Source: Micrococcus cohnii (GTDB taxonomy: Bacteria > Actinomycetota > Actinomycetes > Actinomycetales > Micrococcaceae). Taken from it: DNA of 64,000 bases. The DNA lies in NCBI RefSeq assembly GCF_014205175.1, contig NZ_JACHNA010000001.1:806001-870000 (forward strand). Direction: 5' to 3'. This document shows, piece by piece, positions 45,859-54,440 of the stretch (its first letter is position 1; the number at the start of each line of letters is the position of its first letter). Made by a program: the position numbers and the translations under genes. The notes beneath the pieces were generated by a model that saw nothing but the letters and a program-made list of their open reading frames with translations, did not search any database and was not told the origin of the DNA.

Positions 45859-45886
45859 GTCGTCGTCTCAGGCCCGGATCGGCACG

Positions 45887-45892
45887 TAGGGT
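45887..45892 (+). promoter_or_regulatory. Predicted -10 element (TAGGGT), leaderless-type
   Basis: TAGGGT ends 6 nt before the ATG at 45899, immediately after the tatC terminator; no ribosome site. Confidence 0.5.
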
Positions 45893-45898
45893 GAGCCC

Positions 45899-48800
45899 AT
45901 GTCCGACGTCCCGCAGCCTCATGACGACTCCGCGCCCAGCCCGGCGGAACGCTATGCCGCGGCCCGACGACGCCGCGCCCACCCCGCCAGCCGGACGGCC
46001 GCGTTCGAGGCCTCGCTGGGCTTCGAACTGGATGACTTCCAGCGCCGAGCCTGCCATGAGGTCGAGGACGGCCACGGCGTCCTCGTCGCCGCGCCCACGG
46101 GCAGCGGGAAGACCGTGGTGGGGGAGTTCGCGATCCACCAGGCCCTCGACCAGGGACGACGGGCCTTCTACACCACCCCGATCAAGGCCCTGAGCAACCA
46201 GAAGTACGCCGATCTGGCCGCCGTGCACGGGGCCGAGCGCGTCGGGCTGCTCACCGGCGACACCTCCGTCAACGCGGACGCGGACGTCGTGGTGATGACC
46301 ACCGAGGTGCTGCGGAACATGCTCTACGCGGACGCCCAGGCCCTGACGGACCTGGGCTGCGTCGTGATGGACGAGGTGCACTACCTCGCGGACCGGTTCC
46401 GCGGACCGGTGTGGGAGGAGGTCATCATCCACCTGCCCGAGCACGTGCAGATGGTGTCTCTGTCAGCGACCGTCTCGAATGCGGAGGAGTTCGGCGCCTG
46501 GCTGGACACGGTCCGCGGCGCCACCACCGTGATCGTCTCGGAGCACCGGCCGGTCCCGCTGTGGCAGCACGTGCTGGCCGGCGGCCGTCTCTACGACCTC
46601 TTCGCCGAGGACGTCGCCTTCGAGGAGACCGCCGAACGCGACGTCGCGACCCTGCTCAACCCGGAACTGGCGAAGCTGGCCGCGCAAGCCTCGCGCCAGG
46701 GCGAGCGCGCCGACTGGGGACGCGGCGGCCCGCGCGGAGGGCGTGGTCAGGGCCGAAGCGGCAGGAAGAAGAGCCGTCACACCGGTGGTCGATCGGGCGG
46801 GCGTCCGAACGGATCCCGGGGCTCGGCCGGCGGCCGCGGCCGGCACCGTGAGGCCGCGCTGCACAGCGATCGGCCCGTGAGCTCCCGCACGGGCCCGCGC
46901 GAGCACCGCACGGCTGGTCTGCGGACCTCACGAGCCGAGACCGTCCGGGTGCTCGACCGCGAGGCCCTGCTGCCCTGTATTACCTTCATCTTCTCCCGGG
47001 CTGGCTGCGACGCCGCGGTGGAGCAGTGTCTGGGGTCGGGCCTGGACCTGACCACGGCCGCCGAGAAGGCCCTCGTCTACGAGCGCACCGACGCGGTCGC
47101 ACGTCGCCTTCCGCCGGAGGACCTCGAGGTGCTGGGGTTCTGGGCGTGGCGCGACGGCCTGGCCCGTGGCTTCGCAGCGCACCACGCCGGCCTGCTGCCG
47201 CCGCTGAAGGAGGCCGTGGAGGACCTGTTCGTCGCGGGCGCGGTGAAGGCGGTGTTCGCCACCGAGACCCTCGCCCTCGGGGTGAACATGCCCGCCCGCT
47301 CGGTGGTGCTGGAGAAGCTCGAGAAGTTCAACGGTCAGAGCCACGTGGACGTGACGCCGGGGGAGTACACCCAGCTCACCGGCCGCGCCGGCCGCCGAGG
47401 GATCGACGTCGAGGGCCACGCGATCGTCGCATGGCGGCCAGGACTGAACCCGTCGGCCGTGGCCGGCCTGGCCTCCCGACGCACCTATCCGCTGGACTCG
47501 TCCTTCCGGCCGACCTACAACATGTCCGTGAACCTGTTGGCCCGGGTGGGACAGCAACGGGCCCGCGGCATCCTCGAGTCCTCCTTCGCACAGTTCCAGG
47601 CCGATCGATCCGTCGTGGGGCTGGCCCGTCAGGTGCGGTCGAAGGAGACCTCCCTGGCCGAGTACGCCCAGGCCATGGAGTGTCATCTGGGGGATTTCGG
47701 CGACTACATGCGTCTGCGCAAGGAGCTGGCCTCGGCCCAGAAGGCCGGCAGCCAGGGACGTCGACGCGCGCACATCGCCGCGCTGAAGCAGTCACTCTCC
47801 GAGCTGGCCGTCGGCGATGTGATCGACTTGCAGCAGGGCCGGGCCCTCGGGTCGTGCGTCGTGGTCTTCCCCGCCCAGAACCCGCAGAATCCTCGCGTCG
47901 GTCTCATCACGGACGCGGCGCAGCTGCGGCGCATCACGATCGATGACCTGGCCGACCCGGTCGAGCCGATCGCCGCGGCGGCGTTGCCGCAACTGGTGCA
48001 GGTGAAGTCACCGGCGCAGCGGCGCGACGTCGCCTCGGCCATGCGCGAGGCCTTGCGTCAGGGCCGGCCGCCAACCTCCGGCGGCGCCGGATTCCGTCCC
48101 CGACCGGCCGAGCCTGAGAACCCGCGCGTCGAGCAGCTGCAGCGGGAGCTGACCCTGCACCCGTGCCACGTGTGCGAGGACCGGGAGGAGCACGCCCGCT
48201 GGGCCGAACGCTGGTGGTCTCTGCGCCGCGAGGTGACCACGCTGCGCGAGCGCATCGCCGGTCGCACGAACACGATCTCGCGCACCTTCGACCGTCTGGT
48301 CGGGCTGCTGCGCACCTACGGATACGTGAACGAGGACGCCTCGAGCCCGCGCACGGCCCTGGCCGATCCGGGACAGGCGCTGCGCCGCATCTACGGGGAA
48401 CGGGATCTGTTGATCTCGCTGGTGCTGCAGGACGAGTCGACGTCACGACTCACGCCCGAGGACTGGGCGTGCGTCGCCGCACTGCTGGTCTACCAGGGCA
48501 AGTCGGACCGCGATCGCGGCCCGGCGGTCATGCCGACCGCACGGCTGCAACGCGTCCACGACGCCGCCGAACGCCTCGAAGCGCGGCTGCACGACGATGA
48601 GGCAGCCGCCCGGCTCGAGGGCACACCGCCGCTGGACTCCGGCCTCGTCGCGCCGATGCATCGGTGGGTCCGCGGCAAGAACCTCAGCGACACCCTGCAC
48701 GGCTCGGACCTGGCCGCCGGCGACTTCGTGCGCTGGGCTCGGCAGGTGGTGGATGTGCTGGGCCAGCTGGCGCAGGTGCCCGGCGATGACCGTCGATCCC

Positions 48801-48943
48801 GCTCCTGCCGCAGCGCGGCCGATCTGGTGGCCCGCGGCGTCGTGGCGACGTCCCTGCCGGCCTCGGTGACCGAACGCGTCGGCGCTCACGACGCCGAGCG
48901 GCCGATCGACCAGGACGAGCCCGAGCGGCCGGGGCAGGACTAG
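45899..48943 (+). CDS. Ski2/Mtr4-like DEAD-box RNA helicase (HelY type)
   Basis: The 1014-residue superfamily 2 helicase has Walker A APTGSGKT (about residues 65-72), TTPIKALSNQKY, DEVHYLADRFRG (about 158-169), SLSATVSN (about 186-193) and, in RecA domain 2, GVNMPARSVV and TGRAGRRGID (about 460-510). A Gly/Arg-rich insertion (about residues 260-330, RGGPRGGRGQGRSGRKK-like) separates the two motor domains and may bind RNA. The C-terminal domain resembles the exosome-helicase arch/DSHCT region. The TAG stop at 48941-48943 lies inside the six-base target ACTAGG duplicated by the IS481 copy; the coding sequence itself is intact. Confidence 0.9.
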   Translation: MSDVPQPHDDSAPSPAERYAAARRRRAHPASRTAAFEASLGFELDDFQRRACHEVEDGHGVLVAAPTGSGKTVVGEFAIHQALDQGRRAFYTTPIKALSNQKYADLAAVHGAERVGLLTGDTSVNADADVVVMTTEVLRNMLYADAQALTDLGCVVMDEVHYLADRFRGPVWEEVIIHLPEHVQMVSLSATVSNAEEFGAWLDTVRGATTVIVSEHRPVPLWQHVLAGGRLYDLFAEDVAFEETAERDVATLLNPELAKLAAQASRQGERADWGRGGPRGGRGQGRSGRKKSRHTGGRSGGRPNGSRGSAGGRGRHREAALHSDRPVSSRTGPREHRTAGLRTSRAETVRVLDREALLPCITFIFSRAGCDAAVEQCLGSGLDLTTAAEKALVYERTDAVARRLPPEDLEVLGFWAWRDGLARGFAAHHAGLLPPLKEAVEDLFVAGAVKAVFATETLALGVNMPARSVVLEKLEKFNGQSHVDVTPGEYTQLTGRAGRRGIDVEGHAIVAWRPGLNPSAVAGLASRRTYPLDSSFRPTYNMSVNLLARVGQQRARGILESSFAQFQADRSVVGLARQVRSKETSLAEYAQAMECHLGDFGDYMRLRKELASAQKAGSQGRRRAHIAALKQSLSELAVGDVIDLQQGRALGSCVVVFPAQNPQNPRVGLITDAAQLRRITIDDLADPVEPIAAAALPQLVQVKSPAQRRDVASAMREALRQGRPPTSGGAGFRPRPAEPENPRVEQLQRELTLHPCHVCEDREEHARWAERWWSLRREVTTLRERIAGRTNTISRTFDRLVGLLRTYGYVNEDASSPRTALADPGQALRRIYGERDLLISLVLQDESTSRLTPEDWACVAALLVYQGKSDRDRGPAVMPTARLQRVHDAAERLEARLHDDEAAARLEGTPPLDSGLVAPMHRWVRGKNLSDTLHGSDLAAGDFVRWARQVVDVLGQLAQVPGDDRRSRSCRSAADLVARGVVATSLPASVTERVGAHDAERPIDQDEPERPGQD

Positions 48944-48944
48944 G
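48939..48944 (+). repeat. Left target-site duplication of IS481 copy (ACTAGG)
   Basis: ACTAGG is repeated exactly at 50060-50065. It matches the NCTAGN target preference reported for IS481-type elements. The TAG in this copy ends the helicase. Confidence 0.88.
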
Positions 48945-50059
48945 TGTTGTGGGTCATGAGGTTCTTGGCACGAGGGCCGGGCTGAGATGAGACGAGTGGG
49001 CCTCTCCCGCAGGATGGAAGTTCCTACACCACCCATCCGCGCAAAGAGACCCACTCATGACTCACGCTAATGCACCCCTGACTCCCACCGGCCGTCTCAG
49101 GATGGTCCAACGCCACCTGAACGACGGCATCCCCCAAGCGCACGTGGCAGCCGAGTTCCGCGTCAGCCGCCCCACGGTGGCCACCTGGGTGGCCCGCTAC
49201 CGCGCCGAGGGCGAGGCAGGACTGCAGGACCGCTCGAGCCGGCCCCACCACTGCCCCGCCCAGCTCGACACCGCGATCCTGGTCGAAATCGAGGCCCTGC
49301 GCCGGGACCAGAAGTGGTCCGCCCGACGCATCCATCACCACCTCGTCTCCGAAGGCCACCAGCTGTGCCTGCGCACCGTGGGGAGGTGGATGCACCGGCT
49401 GGGCATCTCCCGGTTGCGAGACCTCGCGCCCACGGGTGAGGGCCTGCGCCAACGACCACGGAAGATCACCGCCCGCGGCCCGGGGCACATGGTGCACATG
49501 GACGTGAAGAAGATCGGGCGCATCCCCGAAGGGGGAGGCTGGCGTGCTCACGGCCGGGACTCCGAGAACGCGCGAGCGGCCAAACGCGGGCCTGGCCGAC
49601 GGGTCGGGTACACGTACCTGCACTCGGCGATCGACGGGTACACCCGCCTGGCGTACACCGAGGCGTTGGAGGACGAGAAGGCGGTGACCACGATCGGGTT
49701 CTTCTGCCGGGCGAGGGCGTTCTTCGCCGCCCACGGCATCACCGTGGACCGGGTGGTCACGGACAACGGGAACAACTACCGGGCCGTGGACTTCACCCGG
49801 AAGGTGGTCTCGCTCGGGGGCCGGCACCACCGGATCCGCCCCTACACCCCGCGTCACAACGGGAAGGTCGAGCGGTACAACCGGCTGATGGTGGACGAGG
49901 TCCTCTACGCCCGCCCGTACTCCTCAGAGACGGCCCGGCGTGAGGCCCTGCAGGTGTGGGTGAACCACTACAACTACCATCGGCCTCATACCTCCTGCGG
50001 GAACATCCCGCCGGCCTCACTGGCCCCGGCGCGAGTCAACAACGTCAGGCCCTCCTACA
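48945..50059 (+). mobile_element. IS481-family insertion sequence, 1115 bp
   Basis: The element has imperfect 23-bp terminal inverted repeats (16 of 23 matching), the left starting TGTTGTGGGTCATGAGG and the right, read inward, TGTAGGAGGGCCTGACG. It is bounded by 6-bp direct repeats ACTAGG and carries one transposase gene. The intact duplication and full-length transposase argue for recent insertion. It separates the helicase from the amidohydrolase-like gene, which before insertion would have started 10 nt after the helicase stop. Confidence 0.9.
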
Positions 50060-50064
50060 ACTAG
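49057..50064 (+). CDS. IS481-family transposase
   Basis: The 335-residue protein starts with a helix-turn-helix DNA-binding region (VSRPTVATWVARYRAEG, about residues 35-51, then LQDRSSRPH) and an integrase-like core. The DDE triad is Asp in MVHMDVKKIG (about 149), Asp in RVVTDNGNNYR (about 231) and Glu in HNGKVERYNR (about 267). The DNA of the element ends within the Asn codon before the stop; the TAG at 50062-50064 belongs to the duplicated target ACTAGG. The protein therefore depends on the CTAG target to end. It appears intact. Confidence 0.94.
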   Translation: MTHANAPLTPTGRLRMVQRHLNDGIPQAHVAAEFRVSRPTVATWVARYRAEGEAGLQDRSSRPHHCPAQLDTAILVEIEALRRDQKWSARRIHHHLVSEGHQLCLRTVGRWMHRLGISRLRDLAPTGEGLRQRPRKITARGPGHMVHMDVKKIGRIPEGGGWRAHGRDSENARAAKRGPGRRVGYTYLHSAIDGYTRLAYTEALEDEKAVTTIGFFCRARAFFAAHGITVDRVVTDNGNNYRAVDFTRKVVSLGGRHHRIRPYTPRHNGKVERYNRLMVDEVLYARPYSSETARREALQVWVNHYNYHRPHTSCGNIPPASLAPARVNNVRPSYN

Positions 50065-50065
50065 G
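50060..50065 (+). repeat. Right target-site duplication of IS481 copy (ACTAGG)
   Basis: Exact copy of 48939-48944. Its TAG supplies the stop codon of the transposase. Confidence 0.88.
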
Positions 50066-50074
50066 CTGGCCCAG

Positions 50075-51172
50075 GTGAACCCCCTGATCCTGCACAACGG
50101 CATTATCCACTCGCCCACGGACCCGTACGCCACCGCCCTGCTGGTCGAGGACGGGATGATCGCCTGGCTCGGTTCCGAAGAAACGCACACCCAGATCGCC
50201 CCCGAGGCCGAACGCGTCGACCTGGAGGGGGCCGTCGTCGCCCCGCTGTTCGTCGACCCGCTTGTCCTGGCCGCCTCGGACCTCGACGACTCGGCCACGA
50301 AGCACGGCGGCAACGGCGCCCTGGCCCGTGGCGTGGGCACGATCACGGTCCTGGCCGCCGGCGGCACATCGGGGCAGCGCTCCTGCTCACCGGCCCCGAT
50401 GACCCTGCTGTACCGCGACCTCGACGCCGTCGCGACCGGCGCGCTCGGCGTCTGGGTGCCCACCGACGAGCTGTCACAGACGGACGTGAACGAGGCGCTG
50501 ATCCAGGCCATCCAGGCGGGGGAGCAGCCCTACCTGGCCTCCTCCGCCGGCCACGACCCGCAGGCCCGCGCGCAGGCTCAATGCCGAAGCCTCACGGCCC
50601 TGCGCGCAGCCGAGCAGCGGCTCGGCGTACCGGCTCTGGGACGAGTGCGGCCGCGACTCGTGCTCGACGGGCGGCTCGACGACGAGGACACCGCCCTGCT
50701 CGGCGCGACGGCCAGCTCCGTGACCGTCATGCCCTCCCAAGGCCGGCTCGACGCCCCGATCGGATCGCTCCTGGCGGCAGGCGTGCCGGTGTGCCTGGGC
50801 CCCGAACCCGGCACGAGCCCGTGGGAGGCGATGCAGGCGGCCCTGCATCACCCCGAGCCGGCCGAGCGGGTTTCGGCGCGCTCTGCCTTCGCCGCATGCA
50901 CGCGTGCCGGCCTGCGCGCCGCCGCCGCGGGCCCCTCCGTACACGCGGCTCCGCCGACTCGTCTGGCCGTGTCCGCTGCGGCGGACCTGGCCGTGTGGCG
51001 GGCGGACGCCGTCGGGGTGCAGGCCCCGGACTCGCGCGTGGCCGCCTGGAGCACGGACACCCGAGCAGGAACGCCGCTGCTGCCCGACCTCGAGGACGGG
51101 GCCGCCCCGCCCCGCCTCATCGCGACCCTCGCCGCGGGGCGCACGGTCTGTGGGTCGCTGACCTCCGCGTGA
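50075..51172 (+). CDS. Amidohydrolase-like protein lacking the metal-binding HxH motif
   Basis: The 365-residue protein opens like metal-dependent amidohydrolases (LILHNGIIHSPTDPYATALLVEDGMIAWLG) and ends with a typical composite beta domain (LAVSAAADLAVW). Where the family has PGFVDxHxH, this protein reads APLFVDPLVLAA, so the first two metal ligands are missing. Enzymatic hydrolase activity is doubtful; it may be a binding or regulatory relative. Before the IS481 insertion its GTG lay 10 nt after the helicase stop, suggesting translational coupling that the element has broken. Confidence 0.7.
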   Translation: MNPLILHNGIIHSPTDPYATALLVEDGMIAWLGSEETHTQIAPEAERVDLEGAVVAPLFVDPLVLAASDLDDSATKHGGNGALARGVGTITVLAAGGTSGQRSCSPAPMTLLYRDLDAVATGALGVWVPTDELSQTDVNEALIQAIQAGEQPYLASSAGHDPQARAQAQCRSLTALRAAEQRLGVPALGRVRPRLVLDGRLDDEDTALLGATASSVTVMPSQGRLDAPIGSLLAAGVPVCLGPEPGTSPWEAMQAALHHPEPAERVSARSAFAACTRAGLRAAAAGPSVHAAPPTRLAVSAAADLAVWRADAVGVQAPDSRVAAWSTDTRAGTPLLPDLEDGAAPPRLIATLAAGRTVCGSLTSA

Positions 51173-51262
51173 GGGTTCCGTCCCTATACTGGCTCGAATG
51201 ACCGGTGCGGGCGGCCTCATGCTTGCCGCGCGCCAGACACCGACTGGAGGGCGGAGACCACC

Positions 51263-51994
51263 ATGCGAGTTCTGACCATCATCCCCACGTACAACGAGAT
51301 CGAGTCCCTGCCCCTGACGCTGGGTCGGCTGCGCACCGCGGTGCCGTCCTCGGACGTGCTCGTCGTCGATGACGGCTCCCCGGACGGCACGGGGGACTGG
51401 GCCGACGCCACGGCTGCCGAGGACCCGCAGGTCCACGTGCTGCACCGCGCCGAGAAGAACGGGCTCGGCGGCGCTTACATCGCCGGCTTCCGCTGGGCGC
51501 TCGAGCGCGGCTACGAGGTGCTCGTCGAGATGGACGCCGACGGCTCGCACCAGCCCGAGCAGTTGCCGCGCCTGCTCGAGAAGGTGCCTGAGGCCGATCT
51601 CGTCATCGGCTCGCGCCGCGTGCCCGGGGGCAAAATGGTGAACTGGCCCGCGCACCGCAAGCTCATCTCGATGTGCGGTTCGCTGTACCCGCGTCTTCTG
51701 CTCGGCCTGAACCTGACCGACATCACCGCCGGCTACCGCGCCTACCGGGCGAGCGTGCTCCAGGAGATCGACCTGGACGCCGTCCAGTCCAAGGGATACG
51801 GCTTCCAGGTGGACATGACCTTCCGCACCGCGCGCCTGGGTCGACGCATCGTCGAGGTGCCGATCACCTTCGTCGAGCGGAAGCTTGGCGAGTCCAAGAT
51901 GTCCGGGGGCATCATCGGTGAGGCCGTCGTCAACGTCACCCGCTGGGGCCTGCAGGCACGCGCCGCGAAGCTGCGTTCGCTGCTGGGCCGCTGA
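51263..51994 (+). CDS. Polyprenol monophosphomannose synthase (Ppm1 catalytic domain, GT2)
   Basis: The 243-residue GT-A enzyme transfers mannose from GDP-mannose to polyprenyl phosphate, supplying lipoglycans and protein mannosylation. Motifs are IPTYNEIESLP (about residues 7-17), VVDDGSPDGTGDWA (about 35-48), EMDADGSHQPEQLP (about 89-102) and GSRRVPGG. It has only the catalytic domain; the acyltransferase half found fused in mycobacteria is absent. A TATACT -10-like element at 51185 gives a leader of about 70 nt, with GGAGGGCGGAG before the ATG. Confidence 0.9.
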   Translation: MRVLTIIPTYNEIESLPLTLGRLRTAVPSSDVLVVDDGSPDGTGDWADATAAEDPQVHVLHRAEKNGLGGAYIAGFRWALERGYEVLVEMDADGSHQPEQLPRLLEKVPEADLVIGSRRVPGGKMVNWPAHRKLISMCGSLYPRLLLGLNLTDITAGYRAYRASVLQEIDLDAVQSKGYGFQVDMTFRTARLGRRIVEVPITFVERKLGESKMSGGIIGEAVVNVTRWGLQARAAKLRSLLGR

Positions 51995-52050
51995 CCGGGA
52001 CGCGACGGCCCGGAGCGCGGGGCTGTCCGCACACACGTCCGCAGACACAC

Positions 52051-52084
52051 AGGGCCCCGCATCCTCGCAAGGATGCGGGGCCCT
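52051..52084. terminator. Bidirectional terminator between Ppm1 gene and rbpA
   Basis: AGGGCCCCGCATCC (52051-52064) pairs perfectly with 52071-52084, loop TCGCAA, between the two converging genes. Confidence 0.85.
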
Positions 52085-52107
52085 GCCGTGTGTGGCCGGG
52101 TACCGGT

Positions 52108-52455
52108 TCAGGCCTCGGCGGACTCGCCGCGCTGGGCACGCAGCTTCGCCAGCTGGGTCTGGAAGGTCTCCTCGAGCTCCTCGAGCGAACGCCGCTCCAG
52201 CAGCATGTCCCAGTGGGTGCGCACGGGCTTCTCATTGCCCTCCTCCGGCTTGGCGCCGTCGACGAGGAAGGCCTCCTTGCCGGTCTTGGTGGTCCAGGTC
52301 GCCGGGATCTCCGCCTCGACGGAGAACACCACGACCACGGATTCTCCGTCCTCGCTGCGGTACTCGACGCGCTGGCGGGCCGCCGGCTCGACGCCGGCCT
52401 CCGACTCGAGGGACTGGGCGCCCAGCCGCATGCCGCGAAGGCTTCGATCGCTCAC
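52108..52455 (-). CDS. rbpA: RNA polymerase-binding protein RbpA
   Basis: The 115-residue actinobacterial transcription factor binds RNA polymerase and the group 1 sigma factor. It begins MSDRSLRGMRLGAQSLESE (basic linker and N-terminal tail), has an RbpA core domain (VEYRSEDGESVVVVFSVEAEIPATWTTKTG, split here) and ends with the sigma-interaction helix THWDMLLERRSLEELEE. This core lacks the paired cysteines of the zinc-binding RbpA of Streptomyces, as in mycobacteria. It converges with the Ppm1 gene. Confidence 0.93.
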   Translation of the reverse strand: MSDRSLRGMRLGAQSLESEAGVEPAARQRVEYRSEDGESVVVVFSVEAEIPATWTTKTGKEAFLVDGAKPEEGNEKPVRTHWDMLLERRSLEELEETFQTQLAKLRAQRGESAEA

Positions 52456-52542
52456 GTACTCACTCCTTGGTCAGTCGCACTGTGCGTCGTCGCAGACGCC
52501 CCGTCTTCGGGGCGTGACACGACGACCACCTCGTTCAACGCA

Positions 52543-53805
52543 TCATTGTCCCACGGAATTTCCCTCGTCCTCGTCACGACCGGCCGGACGAGTGCCCGGG
52601 GCGGGTGCGCCGTCGGCCGCCTCACCGACGGGCAGATCGAGGTTCTCAGGCACGGCCAGCGCTTCGTCGAGCGAGGTCATGCGCATCTCGTCCGCGGTCA
52701 TCGCGCGGGCGGTCATCGACTCCATGACCCCCGTCGAGCGCAGGCCTTCGGCCGTCGTCGGTCGGGAACGGCGCTCGGCTCGCGAGGTGTCGGCGGCGGG
52801 AGCCTCGGAGGCCCCGGCCGAGCTCGTCGCGGGCGCGGCGTCGGGTCGTCCGGGGCGCTCACCCGGTGCCTCGGGCGAGTGCGTTCGCGCCGAGGCGTCA
52901 TCGTGGGCCGAGCGAGCGGCGGTGCCGGCAGCGGGGGACCGGTTGGACTCGAAGAGGCTGCCCACGCCCTTGAGTGCGTCCGAGAGTTCCGAGGGAATGA
53001 CGAAGACCGTGTTGGACTGTCCGTCGGCGAGCTTGGGCAGCTGCTGCAGGTACTGGTAGGCGAGCACCTCGTTGTCGGCGCCGCCGGCGTGGATGGCGTG
53101 GAAGAGCACGTCGATGGCCTCGGCCTCCGCGTTGGCCCGCAGGATGCGCGACTGCGCTTCGCCCTCGGCGGCGAGGATCTGGGCCTGTCGCTCGCCCTCG
53201 GCGGTGAGGATCTGCGACTGTTTGGTGCCCTCCGCCGTCAGGATCGCGGCACGGCGGTCCCGTTCGGCGCGCATCTGCTTCTCCATCGAGTCCTGAATCG
53301 AGTGCGGCGGATCGATCGCCTTGAGCTCGACGCGGGAGACGCGCAGACCCCATTTCCCGGTCGCCTCGTCGAGAACGCCGCGCAGCCGGTTGTTGATCGT
53401 GTCGCGGGAGGTCAGGGCCTCCTCCAGGTTCATCCCGCCGACGACGTTGCGCAGCGTCGTGGTGGTCAGCTGCTCGACCGCGTGGATGTAGTTGGCGATC
53501 TCGTAGGTCGCCGCCTTCGCATCGGTCACCTGGAAGTAGACGACCGTGTCGATCGAGACGACGAGATTGTCCTCCGTGATGACCGGCTGCGGCGGGAAGG
53601 AGACCACCTGCTCGCGCATGTCCATATGCGGGAGCATGCGGTCGATGAACGGGATGACGAGGGTCAGGCCGGCGCCGGCGGTGCGCTGGTACCGGCCGAG
53701 CCGCTCGATGTTCGCGGTGCGGGCCTGCGGGACGATCTTGACCGTGTTGATCAGGATCACCACCACGAGCACGACCAGCACCACGAGCACGATCAGGGAG
53801 TCCAT
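52543..53805 (-). CDS. SPFH/Band 7 (stomatin-like) membrane protein
   Basis: The 420-residue protein has one N-terminal membrane helix (about residues 4-22) followed by the SPFH domain (VPQARTANIERLGRYQRT through about residue 170). A coiled-coil region follows with repeated ILTAEG/ILAAEG units (about 190-225). An Ala/Ser/Arg-rich disordered tail covers the last ~130 residues. Such proteins scaffold membrane microdomains. The neighbouring NfeD gene is its usual partner, and the two are probably co-transcribed (67 nt apart, nfeD first). Confidence 0.9.
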   Translation of the reverse strand: MDSLIVLVVLVVLVVVILINTVKIVPQARTANIERLGRYQRTAGAGLTLVIPFIDRMLPHMDMREQVVSFPPQPVITEDNLVVSIDTVVYFQVTDAKAATYEIANYIHAVEQLTTTTLRNVVGGMNLEEALTSRDTINNRLRGVLDEATGKWGLRVSRVELKAIDPPHSIQDSMEKQMRAERDRRAAILTAEGTKQSQILTAEGERQAQILAAEGEAQSRILRANAEAEAIDVLFHAIHAGGADNEVLAYQYLQQLPKLADGQSNTVFVIPSELSDALKGVGSLFESNRSPAAGTAARSAHDDASARTHSPEAPGERPGRPDAAPATSSAGASEAPAADTSRAERRSRPTTAEGLRSTGVMESMTARAMTADEMRMTSLDEALAVPENLDLPVGEAADGAPAPGTRPAGRDEDEGNSVGQ

Positions 53806-53872
53806 GGAGCGTTGCCTCTCTTGATAGCGGGGGAGCGCCGACGGTGTCGACGGTCGGTGTCACGTGTCAGTG

Positions 53873-54358
53873 TCAGTGTGCAGCAGAGTCCGGAGAATCC
53901 CAGTCGATGCTCGGCACGGGGCGCACGATCAGGCTGGCGCCGTCGACGGCGACGATGTCCACCTGCGTGCCCGGGGCCACGTCGGGATGGCCAGGCTCGA
54001 CCCGGGCCGACCACACCTCGCCGTCCAGGCGGATCCGACCGTCGCGTCCGTCGACGGGGGAGTCGGCCTGCAGCCGCCGTCCGGGCAAGGACTCGAGGTA
54101 GGAGACGGACTCCGGGGTGCTCTGCCGCAGGTGCCGCAGCGCCACCGGCCGGACCGCGGCGAGCATCCCGAGCGAGACGACGGCGAAGACGATCGCCTGG
54201 ATCGCGAGGGGAGCTCCGAGCAGGGACGCGACCATGCCGCCGAGCGCGCCCGCGGCGAGCATCAGGAACAGCAGGTCCAACAGGAGAATCTCGATGCCGG
54301 CCAGCACGAGGGCGGCCACCAGCCACATCCACCACGACCCGGCCTCGATCCACTCCAT
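53873..54358 (-). CDS. NfeD-family membrane protein
   Basis: The 161-residue protein has three or four hydrophobic helices (about residues 8-75) followed by an OB-fold domain (about 90-150: GRDGRIRLDGEVWSARVEPG, PGTQVDIVAVDGASLIVRPV). This is the short NfeD1b type that partners SPFH proteins. The start is set at ATG 54356-54358, giving MEWIEAGSWWMWLV; an in-frame codon 12 residues upstream adds no conserved sequence. The IS5-family element ends only about 80 nt upstream, so its native promoter may have been displaced. Confidence 0.85.
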   Translation of the reverse strand: MEWIEAGSWWMWLVAALVLAGIEILLLDLLFLMLAAGALGGMVASLLGAPLAIQAIVFAVVSLGMLAAVRPVALRHLRQSTPESVSYLESLPGRRLQADSPVDGRDGRIRLDGEVWSARVEPGHPDVAPGTQVDIVAVDGASLIVRPVPSIDWDSPDSAAH

Positions 54359-54440
54359 GGCGCCGATTCTTCCACAGCCCTGACCCGAACACACCGACGC
54401 TGCACGAGTCGGTCCTCAGCCCACGCGGGGGTGCCGCCTA

